Positions 19,995 through 30,079 are shown, counted from the stretch's first letter. The stretch: 64,000 nt of DNA from Maritimibacter sp. (GCA_002695005.1 NZNT01000015.1:248001-312000), one strand, 5' to 3'. The notes: generated by a model not told the origin, from the letters alone. Numbers and translations are program-made.

Positions 19995-21041
19995 CTACTC
20001 GTCCTCACCCGCCAGGAGCAGGACTTCACCCGCCGCCTCGAGCTCGCGAATGGCCGAGACGATTGCGCTCATCGCCTCTTCCGCGTCTTTCGGTTTGACC
20101 TTGCCGAGGTTGCCCATTTCTTCGCGCAATTGGTCCGCCATGCGCTTGGACATGGCGCCCAGAATGAACTCAGCCGTTTTTTCCAGCGGGCCGGTGGCGC
20201 CCGCGAGCGCGGTGACGAGCACCGCCGGGTCCACGTCGCGGGTGACCTTTGGCACGTCGCGTGCGTCGAGCCGTTCGGGAATGTTGGCGAACGTGAAGAT
20301 GGCCTTGCGCACCTCTTCGGCGAAAGCCTTGTCCTCTTCGTCCAGCCCTTCGAGCACGTCGTCGCGTGTGGCAGCGGGCGAAAAGTTGAGGATCGCGCCC
20401 ACCCGCTCCACCGGCGCCTCGGCAAAGGCTCGGGCGGGCTGCGCGTCGAGTTGTTCGGCGATGGCCCGTCCGATCCGGTCCACGACGGCAGGCTCCACCG
20501 ACCCGGTCAGCGAGATCGCATAGGCCAGTTTGCGTGCGCGTGGCCCCGGTAGCTTGCCCAGAAGGTCGGCCGCGACCGAGACCTTGAGTTTGGACAGAAG
20601 GACGGCCGCAACCTCGACACTTTCCTCCTCCAGCACCGAGAGGAGGCGTGAGGTGTCCAGCCCCGCGATCGTTTCCCACGGGTCGCCGGTGAAATTGAAC
20701 CCCTTCGCCTTGCGGATACGCGCGACGGTCGAAGCGCTGATGGTCCCGTCCAGCACGGTCAGCGCGCCCTCCAACCCGCCCGGAAAGGACAGGCCGACGC
20801 TCTCGATTTCCTCAACGAATTCATCGACGACGGATTTCAGCGTGACCCGGTCGATGAAGCGCATGGTGGACATCTGGTGCGCAAGTTCGGTCTGGAGCGT
20901 TTCCGGCAGGTCCGCGAGCTTGAGCGGCACGCCTTCAGCGAGAAGAAGCCGCACGATCACGGCGGCCTTCTGACGCTTGGTCAGTTGTTTCGCGGGTAGG
21001 GCCGGCATTCCCACGTCGGCCATGGCCATTTCCGTCGACAC
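19995..21041 (-). CDS. fliG: Flagellar motor switch protein FliG
   Basis: FliG forms part of the C-ring and transmits torque from the stator. The 348-residue protein has the N-terminal domain (LTKRQKAAVIVRLLLAEG), a middle domain, and a C-terminal domain ending in the charged helix region KKRMADQLREEMGNLGKV-like (GAMSKRMADQLREEMG). The GTG at 21041 has GGAG six bases upstream. No other flagellar gene lies within the window, so it is an orphan relative to the main flagellar cluster. It is followed convergently by nothing on the plus strand. Confidence 0.92.
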   Translation of the reverse strand: MSTEMAMADVGMPALPAKQLTKRQKAAVIVRLLLAEGVPLKLADLPETLQTELAHQMSTMRFIDRVTLKSVVDEFVEEIESVGLSFPGGLEGALTVLDGTISASTVARIRKAKGFNFTGDPWETIAGLDTSRLLSVLEEESVEVAAVLLSKLKVSVAADLLGKLPGPRARKLAYAISLTGSVEPAVVDRIGRAIAEQLDAQPARAFAEAPVERVGAILNFSPAATRDDVLEGLDEEDKAFAEEVRKAIFTFANIPERLDARDVPKVTRDVDPAVLVTALAGATGPLEKTAEFILGAMSKRMADQLREEMGNLGKVKPKDAEEAMSAIVSAIRELEAAGEVLLLAGEDE

Positions 21042-21113
21042 GTCTCACTCCGTCCCCTGTGACGGGATCAGAGTAACGTGCCATTCGTTAAGGATCGGTT
21101 GGGACGCGCAGGC

Positions 21114-21647
21114 TCAGTAGTTCGTGGTGACGCCGCTGCGGATCGTCGTTTCCAGCGCCTCGGCCGGCCAGCCGCCCGTTCCACCACGCGCGCGGATCTC
21201 CATAAGTTGGGCGTAAGCCTCGTCGATCCGGCCTTCCTCCACATAGCCCTGGCCCATGTAGGATCGCGCGAGGAGGTTGTCCGGGTTGGCAGCGATGGCG
21301 TCACGATAGTACCGCTCCCCGAGTGCCAGGTCGCCCAGATTGCGATGGACGAAGCCGCGGTAGGTCAGCACCCGGTCGTCGCCTTGGTCGGACATGGCCG
21401 CAAGCACGTTCAGCGTCTCACCGTACCGACCGGCATAGGCCAGCTCGCGCGCAGCCTGATACAGCGCGTCGTCGGTGAGCGAGCTTTCCTTGGGCGCCAC
21501 GCATTGTTGTGCGTCCGCGTCCCAGACCATGCCGTCGCTGCACTCGGTTGTTGTCTCGGTGGTCGTTGGGGTCGCATTGTCGTCGGAGCCCACGGCGAAA
21601 GCCAGGGTCGGGAAGGCGAGGGCCGCGAGATACAGGGCAGGGCGCAT
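21114..21647 (-). CDS. Exported TPR protein with CxDGxxWDA motif
   Basis: The 177-residue product has a signal peptide (MRPALYLAALAFPTLAFA), a Thr-rich linker, the motif CSDGMVWDADAQQCV, and then about three tetratricopeptide-like helical pairs (such as ALYQAARELAYAGRYGETLN and GERYYRDAIAANPDNLLARS). It is probably periplasmic or surface-exposed and binds other proteins. It is the last of three consecutive genes sharing the same short cysteine motif. The start at 21647 is preferred over 21665 because it begins a canonical signal peptide. Confidence 0.8.
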   Translation of the reverse strand: MRPALYLAALAFPTLAFAVGSDDNATPTTTETTTECSDGMVWDADAQQCVAPKESSLTDDALYQAARELAYAGRYGETLNVLAAMSDQGDDRVLTYRGFVHRNLGDLALGERYYRDAIAANPDNLLARSYMGQGYVEEGRIDEAYAQLMEIRARGGTGGWPAEALETTIRSGVTTNY

Positions 21648-21726
21648 TGTAACACTCCAGGTCATTGGAAAACATGCCCGCGCGGCAGGATCGCCGCCGG
21701 GTCAATCGGATGGGAAGGTCGTGGGA

Positions 21727-21885
21727 TCAGCTCGACACGACCACGCAAGTCTTGGTTTCGGCGTCATAGATGGTCCCGTCCTGGCAGTTCGCGTGCGCCT
21801 CTTCACAGGCCGCGGATTCCTGCGCGATCGCACTGAACGGGAGCCAAACGAGAACAGCCGCCACGACGGCGGTACGCACCGTCAC
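21727..21885 (-). CDS. Small exported Cys-motif protein (52 aa), copy 2
   Basis: A 52-codon frame starting with GTG at 21885 (or GTG at 21879, which has GAGG eight bases upstream) encodes a signal peptide (RTAVVAAVLVWLPFSAIA) followed by a mature peptide of about 30 residues with CEEAHANCQDGTIYDAETKT-type spacing and four cysteines in total, ending CVVVSS. It begins four bases after the stop of the preceding 52-residue gene, so the two are coupled. The mature part matches the C-x-D-G-x-x-[WY]-D-A-x4-C-V motif of its neighbours. Confidence 0.65.
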   Translation of the reverse strand: MTVRTAVVAAVLVWLPFSAIAQESAACEEAHANCQDGTIYDAETKTCVVVSS

Positions 21886-21889
21886 GGCC

Positions 21890-22048
21890 TCAGCCCGAGA
21901 CGACTTCGACGCAGGCGCTGGTTTCAGCGTCCCAAGTATAGCCGTCCATGCAGGACGACGCAGTTTCCGCGTGTCCCGAGCACATGGCGAAAGCGCCCAT
22001 CGGCAGAAGCGTCATGCAGGCGGCGGCAAGGAATGTCTTGGCTTTCAT
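21890..22048 (-). CDS. Small exported Cys-motif protein (52 aa), copy 1
   Basis: ATG at 22048 with AGGAG ahead opens a 52-residue frame: signal peptide MKAKTFLAAACMTLLPMG with AFA cleavage site, then about 31 residues with CMDGYTWDAETSACVEV. The cysteines can form two disulfides in the periplasm. It heads the run of three minus-strand genes that share this motif, ahead of the second small protein and the TPR protein. I know of no named family for it. Confidence 0.7.
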   Translation of the reverse strand: MKAKTFLAAACMTLLPMGAFAMCSGHAETASSCMDGYTWDAETSACVEVVSG

Positions 22049-22116
22049 GGTTGATCTCCTGTTGGCTGACAGAAGGCTAGCACGAATCCTTATCGTCCGC
22101 GTTCACACGGGCGCGA

Positions 22117-23421
<1,305 letters not shown>

Positions 23422-23492
23422 GGGGCGGCCTTTCGGTTTGTGGGCGGGTCGCGCGCGTCATAGACTCGTGCCCTGACAAGGGCAAGGTGAGC

Positions 23493-23909
23493 ATGGCAGC
23501 ACTCTACGACTTCGAGGGCCGCTGGCGCGTCGCGCGCCAGATCGAGGACCGGCACGAGGGGCGCATGGGCCGCTTCGAAGGTGTCGTGACCTTTGCGCCG
23601 GACGGGGAAGGGCTGATCTGTCGGGAAGCCGGCGAACTGACCTTCGAGGGCGGCACGCCCTTCGCGGCCTCCCGCACCTACCTCTGGCGGCAGGGTGAGA
23701 CCGGGATCGAGGTCCATTTCGAAGACGGGCGGTTCTTTCACCGGATCGGCACGGATCAGGCGCCGGTCGCGGATCATTGGTGCGACCCCGACGACTACCG
23801 CGTGGCCTACGATTTTACGCTCTGGCCCGACTGGCGCGCGGTCTGGACCGTAACGGGGCCGCGCAAGGACTATACGATGGTCAGCGATTACATGCGGATC
23901 GCACCGTGA
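23493..23909 (+). CDS. DUF6314 family protein
   Basis: The 138-residue protein looks like a small beta-barrel of the lipocalin/nitrobindin type: it opens with YDFEGRWRVARQIEDRH and has repeated strand pairs ending with RKDYTMVSDYMR, all features of DUF6314 as I know it. AAGGTGA lies just before the ATG at 23493. It has no signal peptide. The function is unknown; a hydrophobic ligand-binding role is suggested by the fold only. Confidence 0.75.
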   Translation: MAALYDFEGRWRVARQIEDRHEGRMGRFEGVVTFAPDGEGLICREAGELTFEGGTPFAASRTYLWRQGETGIEVHFEDGRFFHRIGTDQAPVADHWCDPDDYRVAYDFTLWPDWRAVWTVTGPRKDYTMVSDYMRIAP

Positions 23910-24039
23910 TCGCTGGCAGCCGTTTTGCCGCGTGAAATCTCGGGACCCTTGCAATGGTGGCGCTACTGAGACTTGCCTAAGAGGAACAGGTGCGGCACAA
24001 CACATCAAAACGACACTGGTATTCAGGGGGACGACCCAC

Positions 24040-24639
24040 ATGGCGACACTGACGAATGACAAGGTTCTGAGCGAGGTCTTCGGCCCGCAGTCCGGCACCG
24101 CCCTGCGCGTGAAGCAGGTAGCTCTGGTGATCGTGGGGGTCGCGATCCTCGCCGTGGCCGCCAAGATCCGCGTGCCGATGTGGCCGGTTCCGATCACGAT
24201 GGGCACGTTCGCGGTGCTCGGCCTCGGCGCAGCCTATGGTGCGCGTCTCGGCCTCGTTACCATCGTATCATACATGGTTCTGGGTGCGCTTGGTCTGAAC
24301 GTGTTCGCAGGCTCCGGCGCGGAGGCCTCGGGCATCGCCTACATGCTGGGCGGCACCGGCGGCTACCTGTTCGGCTACGTCGTGGCAGTCGCGGCGCTCG
24401 GCTATCTGGCGCGCCGTGGCTGGGACCGTTCGGTCATGTGGATGGCGGCTGCCATGCTGATCGGCAACGTCATCATTTATGTGCCGGGTCTGGCCTGGCT
24501 CGTGAACCTCTACGGTCTCGATGCGCCGATCCTCGAATGGGGCCTGACCCCGTTCCTGATTGGCGATGCGCTGAAGCTGGTTCTCGCCGCGCTTATCTTG
24601 CCGGCGGCCTGGAAACTGGTGGGCAACGCCCGCGGCTGA
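24040..24639 (+). CDS. bioY: Biotin transporter BioY (ECF S component)
   Basis: BioY is the substrate-binding membrane subunit that takes up biotin, alone or with BioM/BioN. The 199-residue protein has about six helices and the family features MWPVPITMGTFAVL, GLGAAYGARLG, and YMLGGTGGYLFGYVVA. The ATG at 24040 is used because the upstream in-frame part lacks homology; GGGGGA lies just ahead. No bioM or bioN is adjacent, and I did not find a BioR-type box (TTATCTATAA-like) in the leader. A terminator follows. Confidence 0.95.
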   Translation: MATLTNDKVLSEVFGPQSGTALRVKQVALVIVGVAILAVAAKIRVPMWPVPITMGTFAVLGLGAAYGARLGLVTIVSYMVLGALGLNVFAGSGAEASGIAYMLGGTGGYLFGYVVAVAALGYLARRGWDRSVMWMAAAMLIGNVIIYVPGLAWLVNLYGLDAPILEWGLTPFLIGDALKLVLAALILPAAWKLVGNARG

Positions 24640-24663
24640 TCCCGGCGGCATCGTGACAAGACC

Positions 24664-24698
24664 GAAAGGCGCGTGAGCACCGCTCGCGCGCCTTTCTT
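24664..24698 (+). terminator. Terminator after bioY
   Basis: GAAAGGCGCG-TGAGC pairs with GCTCG-CGCGCCTTTC (one wobble) with a trailing TTTCTT. The remaining 175 bases to the NYN gene stop hold nothing I recognise. Confidence 0.75.
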
Positions 24699-24876
24699 AA
24701 TGGGTCATGGTCTGATCGCTCAGTCCGTTCGAGATCGGTGGCAACGTCGGCGGTCGTCGTGGGGCGGTTGGCAAAACGCCGGTTCGGTGGTCTGGCGAGG
24801 AGCGACGCATGAAGGACAAGCCGCGTCTGGACGCGGGGCCTGCGCCCTCCTTGACCCGCCGTCGACCAAAGGGGGC

Positions 24877-25350
24877 TCAGTTGTCGAGGTGAAGGCGATT
24901 GCTTTGAAAGCCGCCACGCATCAGGCGGCCTTTTTCGGTGACGAAGGGATAGCGGTCAGCCCAGTCGCGAAAGCGGTCGTTCGTGACGATCCGCGCGCCC
25001 ATATCGGCGGCAGCAGCCAGAAGATGGCCATCTGCCTGTGAGCCCTTGGGAACCACCATGATCCGGTCTTCGGGCAGGTTCAGGTGCCTGGCGAAGCCCG
25101 GATCGTGCGTATACTTACCGAACAGCAGATACCCCGCGTTCGCGTCGAACATCACGCCCGGGCGAAAGCCGTCCTTCTCCAGCCGCCTGACCACCCGCCG
25201 TACCGTTCGGATATCGGGGGTTTCGCCGTGCCAATACATGACGTTGGAGCCGTCGACGAGGACCGCGGGACGACGCGAACGGCGCACCCGCAGGACAAGT
25301 GCGCCGACCAGAAGGACGACGATGAGCGCCCCGAGGGCGACCGGCAACAT
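24877..25350 (-). CDS. Membrane-anchored NYN/Zc3h12a-type ribonuclease
   Basis: The 157-residue protein starts with a transmembrane helix (LPVALGALIVVLLVGALVL) and a basic stop-transfer, then a PIN-like Zc3h12a RNase domain: VLVDGSNVMYW with the first acidic residue, VMFDANAGYLLFGKY, VVPKGSQADGHLL and RIVTNDRFRDW with the other acidic residues. Such domains cleave RNA. The start at 25350 lies four bases after the dnaB stop, so it is co-transcribed with dnaB. A longer frame starting at 25410 overlaps dnaB and is less likely. Confidence 0.8.
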   Translation of the reverse strand: MLPVALGALIVVLLVGALVLRVRRSRRPAVLVDGSNVMYWHGETPDIRTVRRVVRRLEKDGFRPGVMFDANAGYLLFGKYTHDPGFARHLNLPEDRIMVVPKGSQADGHLLAAAADMGARIVTNDRFRDWADRYPFVTEKGRLMRGGFQSNRLHLDN

Positions 25351-25354
25351 GGCC

Positions 25355-26857
25355 TCAGTAGCCGTCAGGCCCGCCGCCGCCCTGCTGCCAAGGCTGAACG
25401 AGGTTGCCAAAGCGCGTGAAGCGACCCTCGAAGCTCAGCTCGACAGTGCCGATCGGTCCGTGACGCTGCTTGCCGATGATGACCTCGGCCTTGCCGTGCA
25501 ACCGTTCCATCCGTTCCTGCCAGGCCGCCATTTCGTCCAGCCGGTCGTCGGAGGGTTTCTCGCGCTCAGCATAGTATTCCTCGCGGAACACGAACATGAC
25601 CACGTCCGCGTCCTGCTCGATCGAGCCGGATTCGCGCAGGTCCGAGAGCTGCGGGCGCTTGTCGTCCCGGCTTTCCACCTGGCGCGAGAGCTGGGAGAGC
25701 GCAACCACCGGAATATCGAGTTCCTTGGCGATGGCCTTGAGGCCCATCGAGATTTCCGCGATCTCGTTCACCCGGTTCTCTGCGGTGCCGCGCACGAGCT
25801 GAAGGTAGTCCACGATCAGCACGTCGAGCCCGTGTTCGCGCTTGAGCCGCCGGGCACGGGCGGCGAGCTGGGCGATGGGAAGGGCGGGCGTGTCGTCGAT
25901 GTAGAGCGGACAGGACTCGAGCGCCTTCGCCGCGTCGACGAACCGCCGGAACTCGCCTTCGGTCATGTCACCACGCCGGATCTGTTCGGACGGCACCTCG
26001 GCGGCCTCGGACAGAATACGGGCGGCAAGCTGTTCGGCCGACATTTCGAGCGAGAAGAAGCCCACGACCCCGCCGTTGATCGCGCCTTCCGACCCATCGG
26101 GGAGCTTGCCGCGCTTGTAGGCCTTGGCGACGTTGAAGGCGATGTTGGTCGCGAGCGAGGTCTTACCCATCGACGGACGACCCGCGAGGATCAGGAGGTC
26201 GGAGCGGTGCAGACCGCCCAGCTTCTTGTCCATGTCGTTGAGTCCGGTGGAGACCCCGGCGAGGCCCCCGTCACGCTGATAGGCCGCGTTGGCAACCTGA
26301 ACGGCGTCGGTCACGGCATTGAGAAAGCTCACGAATCCGGTCGTCGCTTGTCCTGTCTCGGCCAGCTTGTAGAGCGACTGCTCCGCAGCAACGATCTGCT
26401 CGGACGGCTCGTTGTCCCTCTCGAACCGCGTGGCGCGGGCCGAGATGTCGGCGCCAAGCTGGATCAGCTCGCGCCGCTGGTGCATCTCATAGATGAGTTG
26501 CGCATAGTCGCGCGCCGCGAAGGACGAGATCGCGGCACCGGCAAGGCGCGCAAGATAGGAGGGACCGCCAAGCTCCTTGAGCCCCTCGTCCTCCTCCATG
26601 AACGCCTTGATCGTCACGGGCGAGGCGAGCGCGTTCTTGGAGATGCGCTGCTCGGCGATGTCATAGATTCGCCGGTGGACGGGCTCGTAGAAATGGTCGG
26701 GGCGCACGATGTTCGCGACGCGGTCATAGACCTCGTTGTTGGTCAGGATCGCGCCCAGAAGCTGCTGCTCGGCCTCGATATTGTGCGGCATGGCATCGGC
26801 CATATCGCTTGTGTTTTCCGGCGTCTGGCCCGGCCGGAATGGCGTTATGTCGTTCAT
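25355..26857 (-). CDS. dnaB: Replicative DNA helicase DnaB
   Basis: DnaB is the hexameric helicase that unwinds DNA at the replication fork. The 500-residue protein has the N-terminal primase-interacting domain (MPHNIEAEQQLLGAIL) and the RecA-like C-terminal domain with Walker A GRPSMGKTS, VGFFSLEMSAEQLAAR, Walker B LIVDYLQL and the arginine-finger region SRQVESRDDKRPQLSDLRES. The ATG at 26857 starts the conserved MNDITPF head. A DnaA-box-like sequence lies 68 bases upstream. The downstream NYN RNase gene is four bases away. Confidence 0.97.
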   Translation of the reverse strand: MNDITPFRPGQTPENTSDMADAMPHNIEAEQQLLGAILTNNEVYDRVANIVRPDHFYEPVHRRIYDIAEQRISKNALASPVTIKAFMEEDEGLKELGGPSYLARLAGAAISSFAARDYAQLIYEMHQRRELIQLGADISARATRFERDNEPSEQIVAAEQSLYKLAETGQATTGFVSFLNAVTDAVQVANAAYQRDGGLAGVSTGLNDMDKKLGGLHRSDLLILAGRPSMGKTSLATNIAFNVAKAYKRGKLPDGSEGAINGGVVGFFSLEMSAEQLAARILSEAAEVPSEQIRRGDMTEGEFRRFVDAAKALESCPLYIDDTPALPIAQLAARARRLKREHGLDVLIVDYLQLVRGTAENRVNEIAEISMGLKAIAKELDIPVVALSQLSRQVESRDDKRPQLSDLRESGSIEQDADVVMFVFREEYYAEREKPSDDRLDEMAAWQERMERLHGKAEVIIGKQRHGPIGTVELSFEGRFTRFGNLVQPWQQGGGGPDGY

Positions 26858-26923
26858 TACATCCCCCAAAGACGTTGGGCGGGCATAGACCTTTGCGGTG
26901 GGGCCGCGCCAGTCCAATAAGAT

Positions 26924-26932
26924 CGTGGATAA
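26924..26932 (-). promoter_or_regulatory. DnaA-box-like 9-mer upstream of dnaB
   Basis: On the minus strand TTATCCACG differs only in the last base from the DnaA box TTATCCACA. It lies in the 227-base spacer between pyrE and dnaB. A single box could couple dnaB expression to DnaA; a replication origin is unlikely because no box cluster or AT-rich unwinding region surrounds it. Confidence 0.4.
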
Positions 26933-27084
26933 CCCTGTGGGCAGGCCCGACGGCCCCGATGCACACGCTATCGAGTGTAGCACATCGCGTGCGAATATCT
27001 ACATCTTGACAGGGGGCGAGCCGTCGAAGGTCGTGCAGGTGAGTCGTCCACAGGTCGTGACCGGGCCGCGGCACTATGCGATTT

Positions 27085-27762
27085 TCAGCCCTTGTGCTTG
27101 TCCTGCCACGCGCGCGGTTCGTTCAGGAAGGCCTCGACCTCGGCAAGTGCGGCGTCAGTGAAGATGCCCTGATCGCGGGCCTCAGCCAGAACGTCCCACC
27201 AGGTACAAAGATGGTGCAGTTTCACGCCGTGATCGCCGAGCGTTTTCTCGGTCTCGGGGAAGATGCCATAGTAGAAGATCACCGCCGTATGGCCACAAGT
27301 CGCGCCGGTTTCGCGGATCGCGTCGACGAAGGACAGCTTGGAGCCGCCGTCGGTGGTCAGGTCTTCGACCAGCAACACCCGCTCGCCCTCGCTCATCGCG
27401 CCCTCGATCCGGGCGTTGCGTCCGTAGCCCTTGGGCTTCTTGCGCACATAGGTCATCGGTAGCGCGAGGCGTTCAGCCACGAGAGCGGCGAAGGGGATGC
27501 CCGCGGTCTCGCCGCCGGCGATATTGTCGAATGCCTCGAAGCCCGCCTCGCGCATCACCGTCACGGCCATGAAATCCATCAGCGTTGACCGGATGCGGGG
27601 GTAAGAAATCAGCTTGCGACAGTCGATATAGGTCGGGCTGGGCAGGCCGGAGGCGAGGATGAACGGGTCTTCGGGGCGGAAGTTCACCGCGCCGATTTCG
27701 AGAAGCATCCGGGCAGAGAGCCGGGCGATCTCGGCCTTGTCGGGGAAGGAAGTGGGGATCAT
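27085..27762 (-). CDS. pyrE: Orotate phosphoribosyltransferase
   Basis: PyrE joins orotate and PRPP to give orotidine monophosphate. The 225-residue protein carries the PRPP-binding motif [14 protein letters not shown] and the orotate-binding stretch [17 protein letters not shown] with [10 protein letters not shown]. It lies 20 bases after pyrC on the same strand, forming a pyrC-pyrE unit of de novo pyrimidine synthesis. Confidence 0.97.
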   Translation of the reverse strand: MIPTSFPDKAEIARLSARMLLEIGAVNFRPEDPFILASGLPSPTYIDCRKLISYPRIRSTLMDFMAVTVMREAGFEAFDNIAGGETAGIPFAALVAERLALPMTYVRKKPKGYGRNARIEGAMSEGERVLLVEDLTTDGGSKLSFVDAIRETGATCGHTAVIFYYGIFPETEKTLGDHGVKLHHLCTWWDVLAEARDQGIFTDAALAEVEAFLNEPRAWQDKHKG

Positions 27763-27782
27763 CTGGGTCTCCTGTTGCGCGC

Positions 27783-28820
27783 TCAGGCGTCCACGCGCCA
27801 GTGCAGCGGAAAGCCGGGGTCGAAGACGGTGACGGGTCCGGCGCCGCCTTCGAGCTTGGCCGGATAGTCAACTGGGGCGCCCTTTGTGAGCGTGATTGTC
27901 TCGTCGGATACCGGCAGACGGTAGAAGGTGGGGCCGTTCAGCGAGGCGAAGGCCTCCAGCCGGTCAAGCGCGTCTTCGGCCTCGAATACCTCGGCGAGGC
28001 AGGACATCGTGTTTGTCGCCGAAAAAACACCGGCGCATCCGCAGGCATGTTCCTTGAGGTGGTCCGGATGGGGGGCGCTGTCGGTGCCGAGAAAGAAATG
28101 CGCGTCGCCCGAAGTCGCGGCCTCGACCAGAGCGAGGCGGTGAACCTCGCGCTTGGCGACCGGCAGACAGTAGTAGTGCGGCTTGATCCCGCCCACAAGG
28201 ATGTGGTTGCGATTGATAATCAGGTGGTGAGTGGTGATGGTGCCGCCCATATCCTCTTGAGATTTAACGTAATTCACACCGTCGGCGGTAGTGACGTGTT
28301 CCATCACGACGCGCAGGCCCGGCGTGTTGCGACGAAGCGGGTCGAGCACCGTTTCGATGAACACCGCTTCCCGGTCGAAGATGTCGACGTCCGGTGTCGT
28401 GACTTCACCGTGGACGCACATGGGCAGCCCGATCTCGGCCATCATTTCGAGCACGCCGCGCACCTTGTCGAAGTCGCGCACACCGGAGGCGGAGTTGGTC
28501 GTGGCGCCCGCCGGGTAGAGTTTCACAGCCTTCACGAGGCCGCTTTCCGCCGCACGGCGCACGTCCTGCGGGTCGGTGGTCTCGGTCATGTAGAGCGTCA
28601 TGAGCGGCTCGAAGGCCTGGCCCTCAGGCAAGGCGGCCATGATCCGGTCGCGATAGGCGGCCGCATCTGCGGCGGTGACGACCGGGGGCACGAGGTTGGG
28701 CATGATGATCGCGCGGCCGAAATGGCGGGCGGTTTCAGGGAGCACCGTTTCCATCATCGCGCCGTCGCGCAGGTGGAGGTGCCAGTCGTCGGGGCGGCGG
28801 ATCGTCAGGCTTTCGGTCAT
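27783..28820 (-). CDS. pyrC: Dihydroorotase (class II, PyrC type)
   Basis: PyrC closes carbamoyl-aspartate to dihydroorotate using a binuclear zinc site. The 345-residue enzyme shows the metal HxH in [10 protein letters not shown], the carbamylated lysine in [15 protein letters not shown], metal histidines in MCVHGE and VVMEHVTT, and the catalytic aspartate in [13 protein letters not shown]. The length fits the monofunctional class II enzyme. pyrE follows closely. A diverged gene-end repeat and 209 bases without a gene separate it from the glycan operon downstream. Confidence 0.97.
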   Translation of the reverse strand: MTESLTIRRPDDWHLHLRDGAMMETVLPETARHFGRAIIMPNLVPPVVTAADAAAYRDRIMAALPEGQAFEPLMTLYMTETTDPQDVRRAAESGLVKAVKLYPAGATTNSASGVRDFDKVRGVLEMMAEIGLPMCVHGEVTTPDVDIFDREAVFIETVLDPLRRNTPGLRVVMEHVTTADGVNYVKSQEDMGGTITTHHLIINRNHILVGGIKPHYYCLPVAKREVHRLALVEAATSGDAHFFLGTDSAPHPDHLKEHACGCAGVFSATNTMSCLAEVFEAEDALDRLEAFASLNGPTFYRLPVSDETITLTKGAPVDYPAKLEGGAGPVTVFDPGFPLHWRVDA

Positions 28821-28996
28821 GGCGGGGGATTAGCCGTTTGCGGCGCGCTTCGCCAGAGGTTTTGCGCCTTGCTTCGCAAGTCGCGGCGGGCGCGCCTTCG
28901 GCGCGCAAGGCCAAGTCGGGGCGACGGTTAGGGTGTCGGTTGCGGGAAGGGAAGTGTCTGCCCCCGCGGGTGGGTTCGTGGAGCAAACTCATCCTT

Positions 28997-29029
28997 CCCC
29001 CGAAGTGCTTTGGAAGCACGGAACGTAAA
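28997..29029 (-). repeat. Gene-end repeat, diverged copy B (after the last glycan gene)
   Basis: CCCCCGAAGT is shared with copies A and D, and GGAACG follows, but the centre has become a small hairpin GTGCTT/AAGCAC. It abuts the stop codon of the glycosyltransferase at 29030, the same position relative to a stop as the other copies. Confidence 0.4.
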
Positions 29030-30079
29030 TCAAAGAGCGGAGGTGTCCTGCTTCGCGGCGCGTTGGCCGTAGCCGATGAGCAGTTTCGCAGCCTCGAGCG
29101 CAAGTGGTCGGGCGGGCGGGCTCATCATCAGGCGGCCCATGAGCGCGCGGTTCGGCTCTTCGAGCATGAGCGCGTCGAACCGCTGGCGGCGCCACAGGAC
29201 GGCTTCGGTATGCAGCTCGGCAAGCTGTGCGTCGGCCATCAGCCGCTCGAACCACGGGTCGCGCAGGGCGTCACACTGGCGGATCGACGTGTCCTCTTCG
29301 GCGATCCAGTTGCGCTCGGTCCAGTAGTCGAGACCAAGCGCGTCGCCCTCGTGCACCGCCCGCCCGCGTGCGCGTTTGAGGATGTAGCTTTCCATAGCGC
29401 CCAGCGGGTAATGGTTCAGCTGGGCAAGACCGTAGTTCGGGCGGCCATAGGGCGAAAAGATCGGACCCTTGCGAAAGCGCGGGCCGAGGTCGCGACCCTC
29501 ACCGTCGAACCACCGGCTGCCGTTGGCGGCCTCGGACGGTGCGCGGGGGCGATGGACGCCGAGTTCGCCGTAGGCGCCGTCATTGCGGTAAAGCGTCTTG
29601 AACATGCTCGCGCGCCACGGCCAGTACATGATCTCGGGCGCCGCCCGGGTGAATTGCGCCGTGATCGGCAGATCTTCGAACCGGACCACGCCGCCATTGC
29701 CGAAGAGCCGCCAGGTGAGCGTGATTGCGTCTGCGTCTGGCAAAGCATCCAGCAGGGCAGGCAGCGTATGGTCGCCCGTGTGGATGTTGACGAATTCGTC
29801 CACGTCCAGCGCGAGAAGCCAGTCTGCCGCGCGCACGGCCGGATGCCGGTCGGCCAGTTTCAGCCCCGCGAACTGTATGCCGCCCTCATGCGGACCGTCG
29901 TTGCGCAAGTGGTGGACCGGCGCGATCTCCGCCAGCCGATCGAGCATGGCGTCCGTCCCGTCGTCGCAATCGTTGGAGAGCACGACAAGATCGGTGAATC
30001 CGATGCCCAGATGGTGCGCCACCCACTCGACGAGGAACGCCCCCTCGTTTCGGACCGTCAGGACGGCGGTTGCGCGCAT
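29030..30079 (-). CDS. Glycosyltransferase family 2-like protein (glycan operon, gene 5)
   Basis: The 349-residue protein belongs to the GT2_4/GT92-like group: it opens with RATAVLTVRNEGAFLVEWV, then VVLSNDCDDGTDAMLD, the DxD-containing LLALDVDEFVNIH, and the late motif LNHYPLGAMESYILKRARGR. It probably transfers a sugar from a nucleotide donor onto a surface glycan in the cytoplasm. Its start overlaps the FkbM stop (TGATG), so it is translationally coupled. It is paralogous to the transferases at 30898 and 33899. Confidence 0.9.
   Translation of the reverse strand: MRATAVLTVRNEGAFLVEWVAHHLGIGFTDLVVLSNDCDDGTDAMLDRLAEIAPVHHLRNDGPHEGGIQFAGLKLADRHPAVRAADWLLALDVDEFVNIHTGDHTLPALLDALPDADAITLTWRLFGNGGVVRFEDLPITAQFTRAAPEIMYWPWRASMFKTLYRNDGAYGELGVHRPRAPSEAANGSRWFDGEGRDLGPRFRKGPIFSPYGRPNYGLAQLNHYPLGAMESYILKRARGRAVHEGDALGLDYWTERNWIAEEDTSIRQCDALRDPWFERLMADAQLAELHTEAVLWRRQRFDALMLEEPNRALMGRLMMSPPARPLALEAAKLLIGYGQRAAKQDTSAL

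Noticed and set aside
23910-24039. BioR operator in the bioY leader
   Set aside because: I found no TTATCTATAA-like palindrome in the leader; control of bioY here remains unknown.
26858-27084. Replication origin near dnaB
   Set aside because: Only one DnaA-box-like 9-mer is present, without a cluster, an AT-rich region or typical neighbours (dnaA, hemE, parA).
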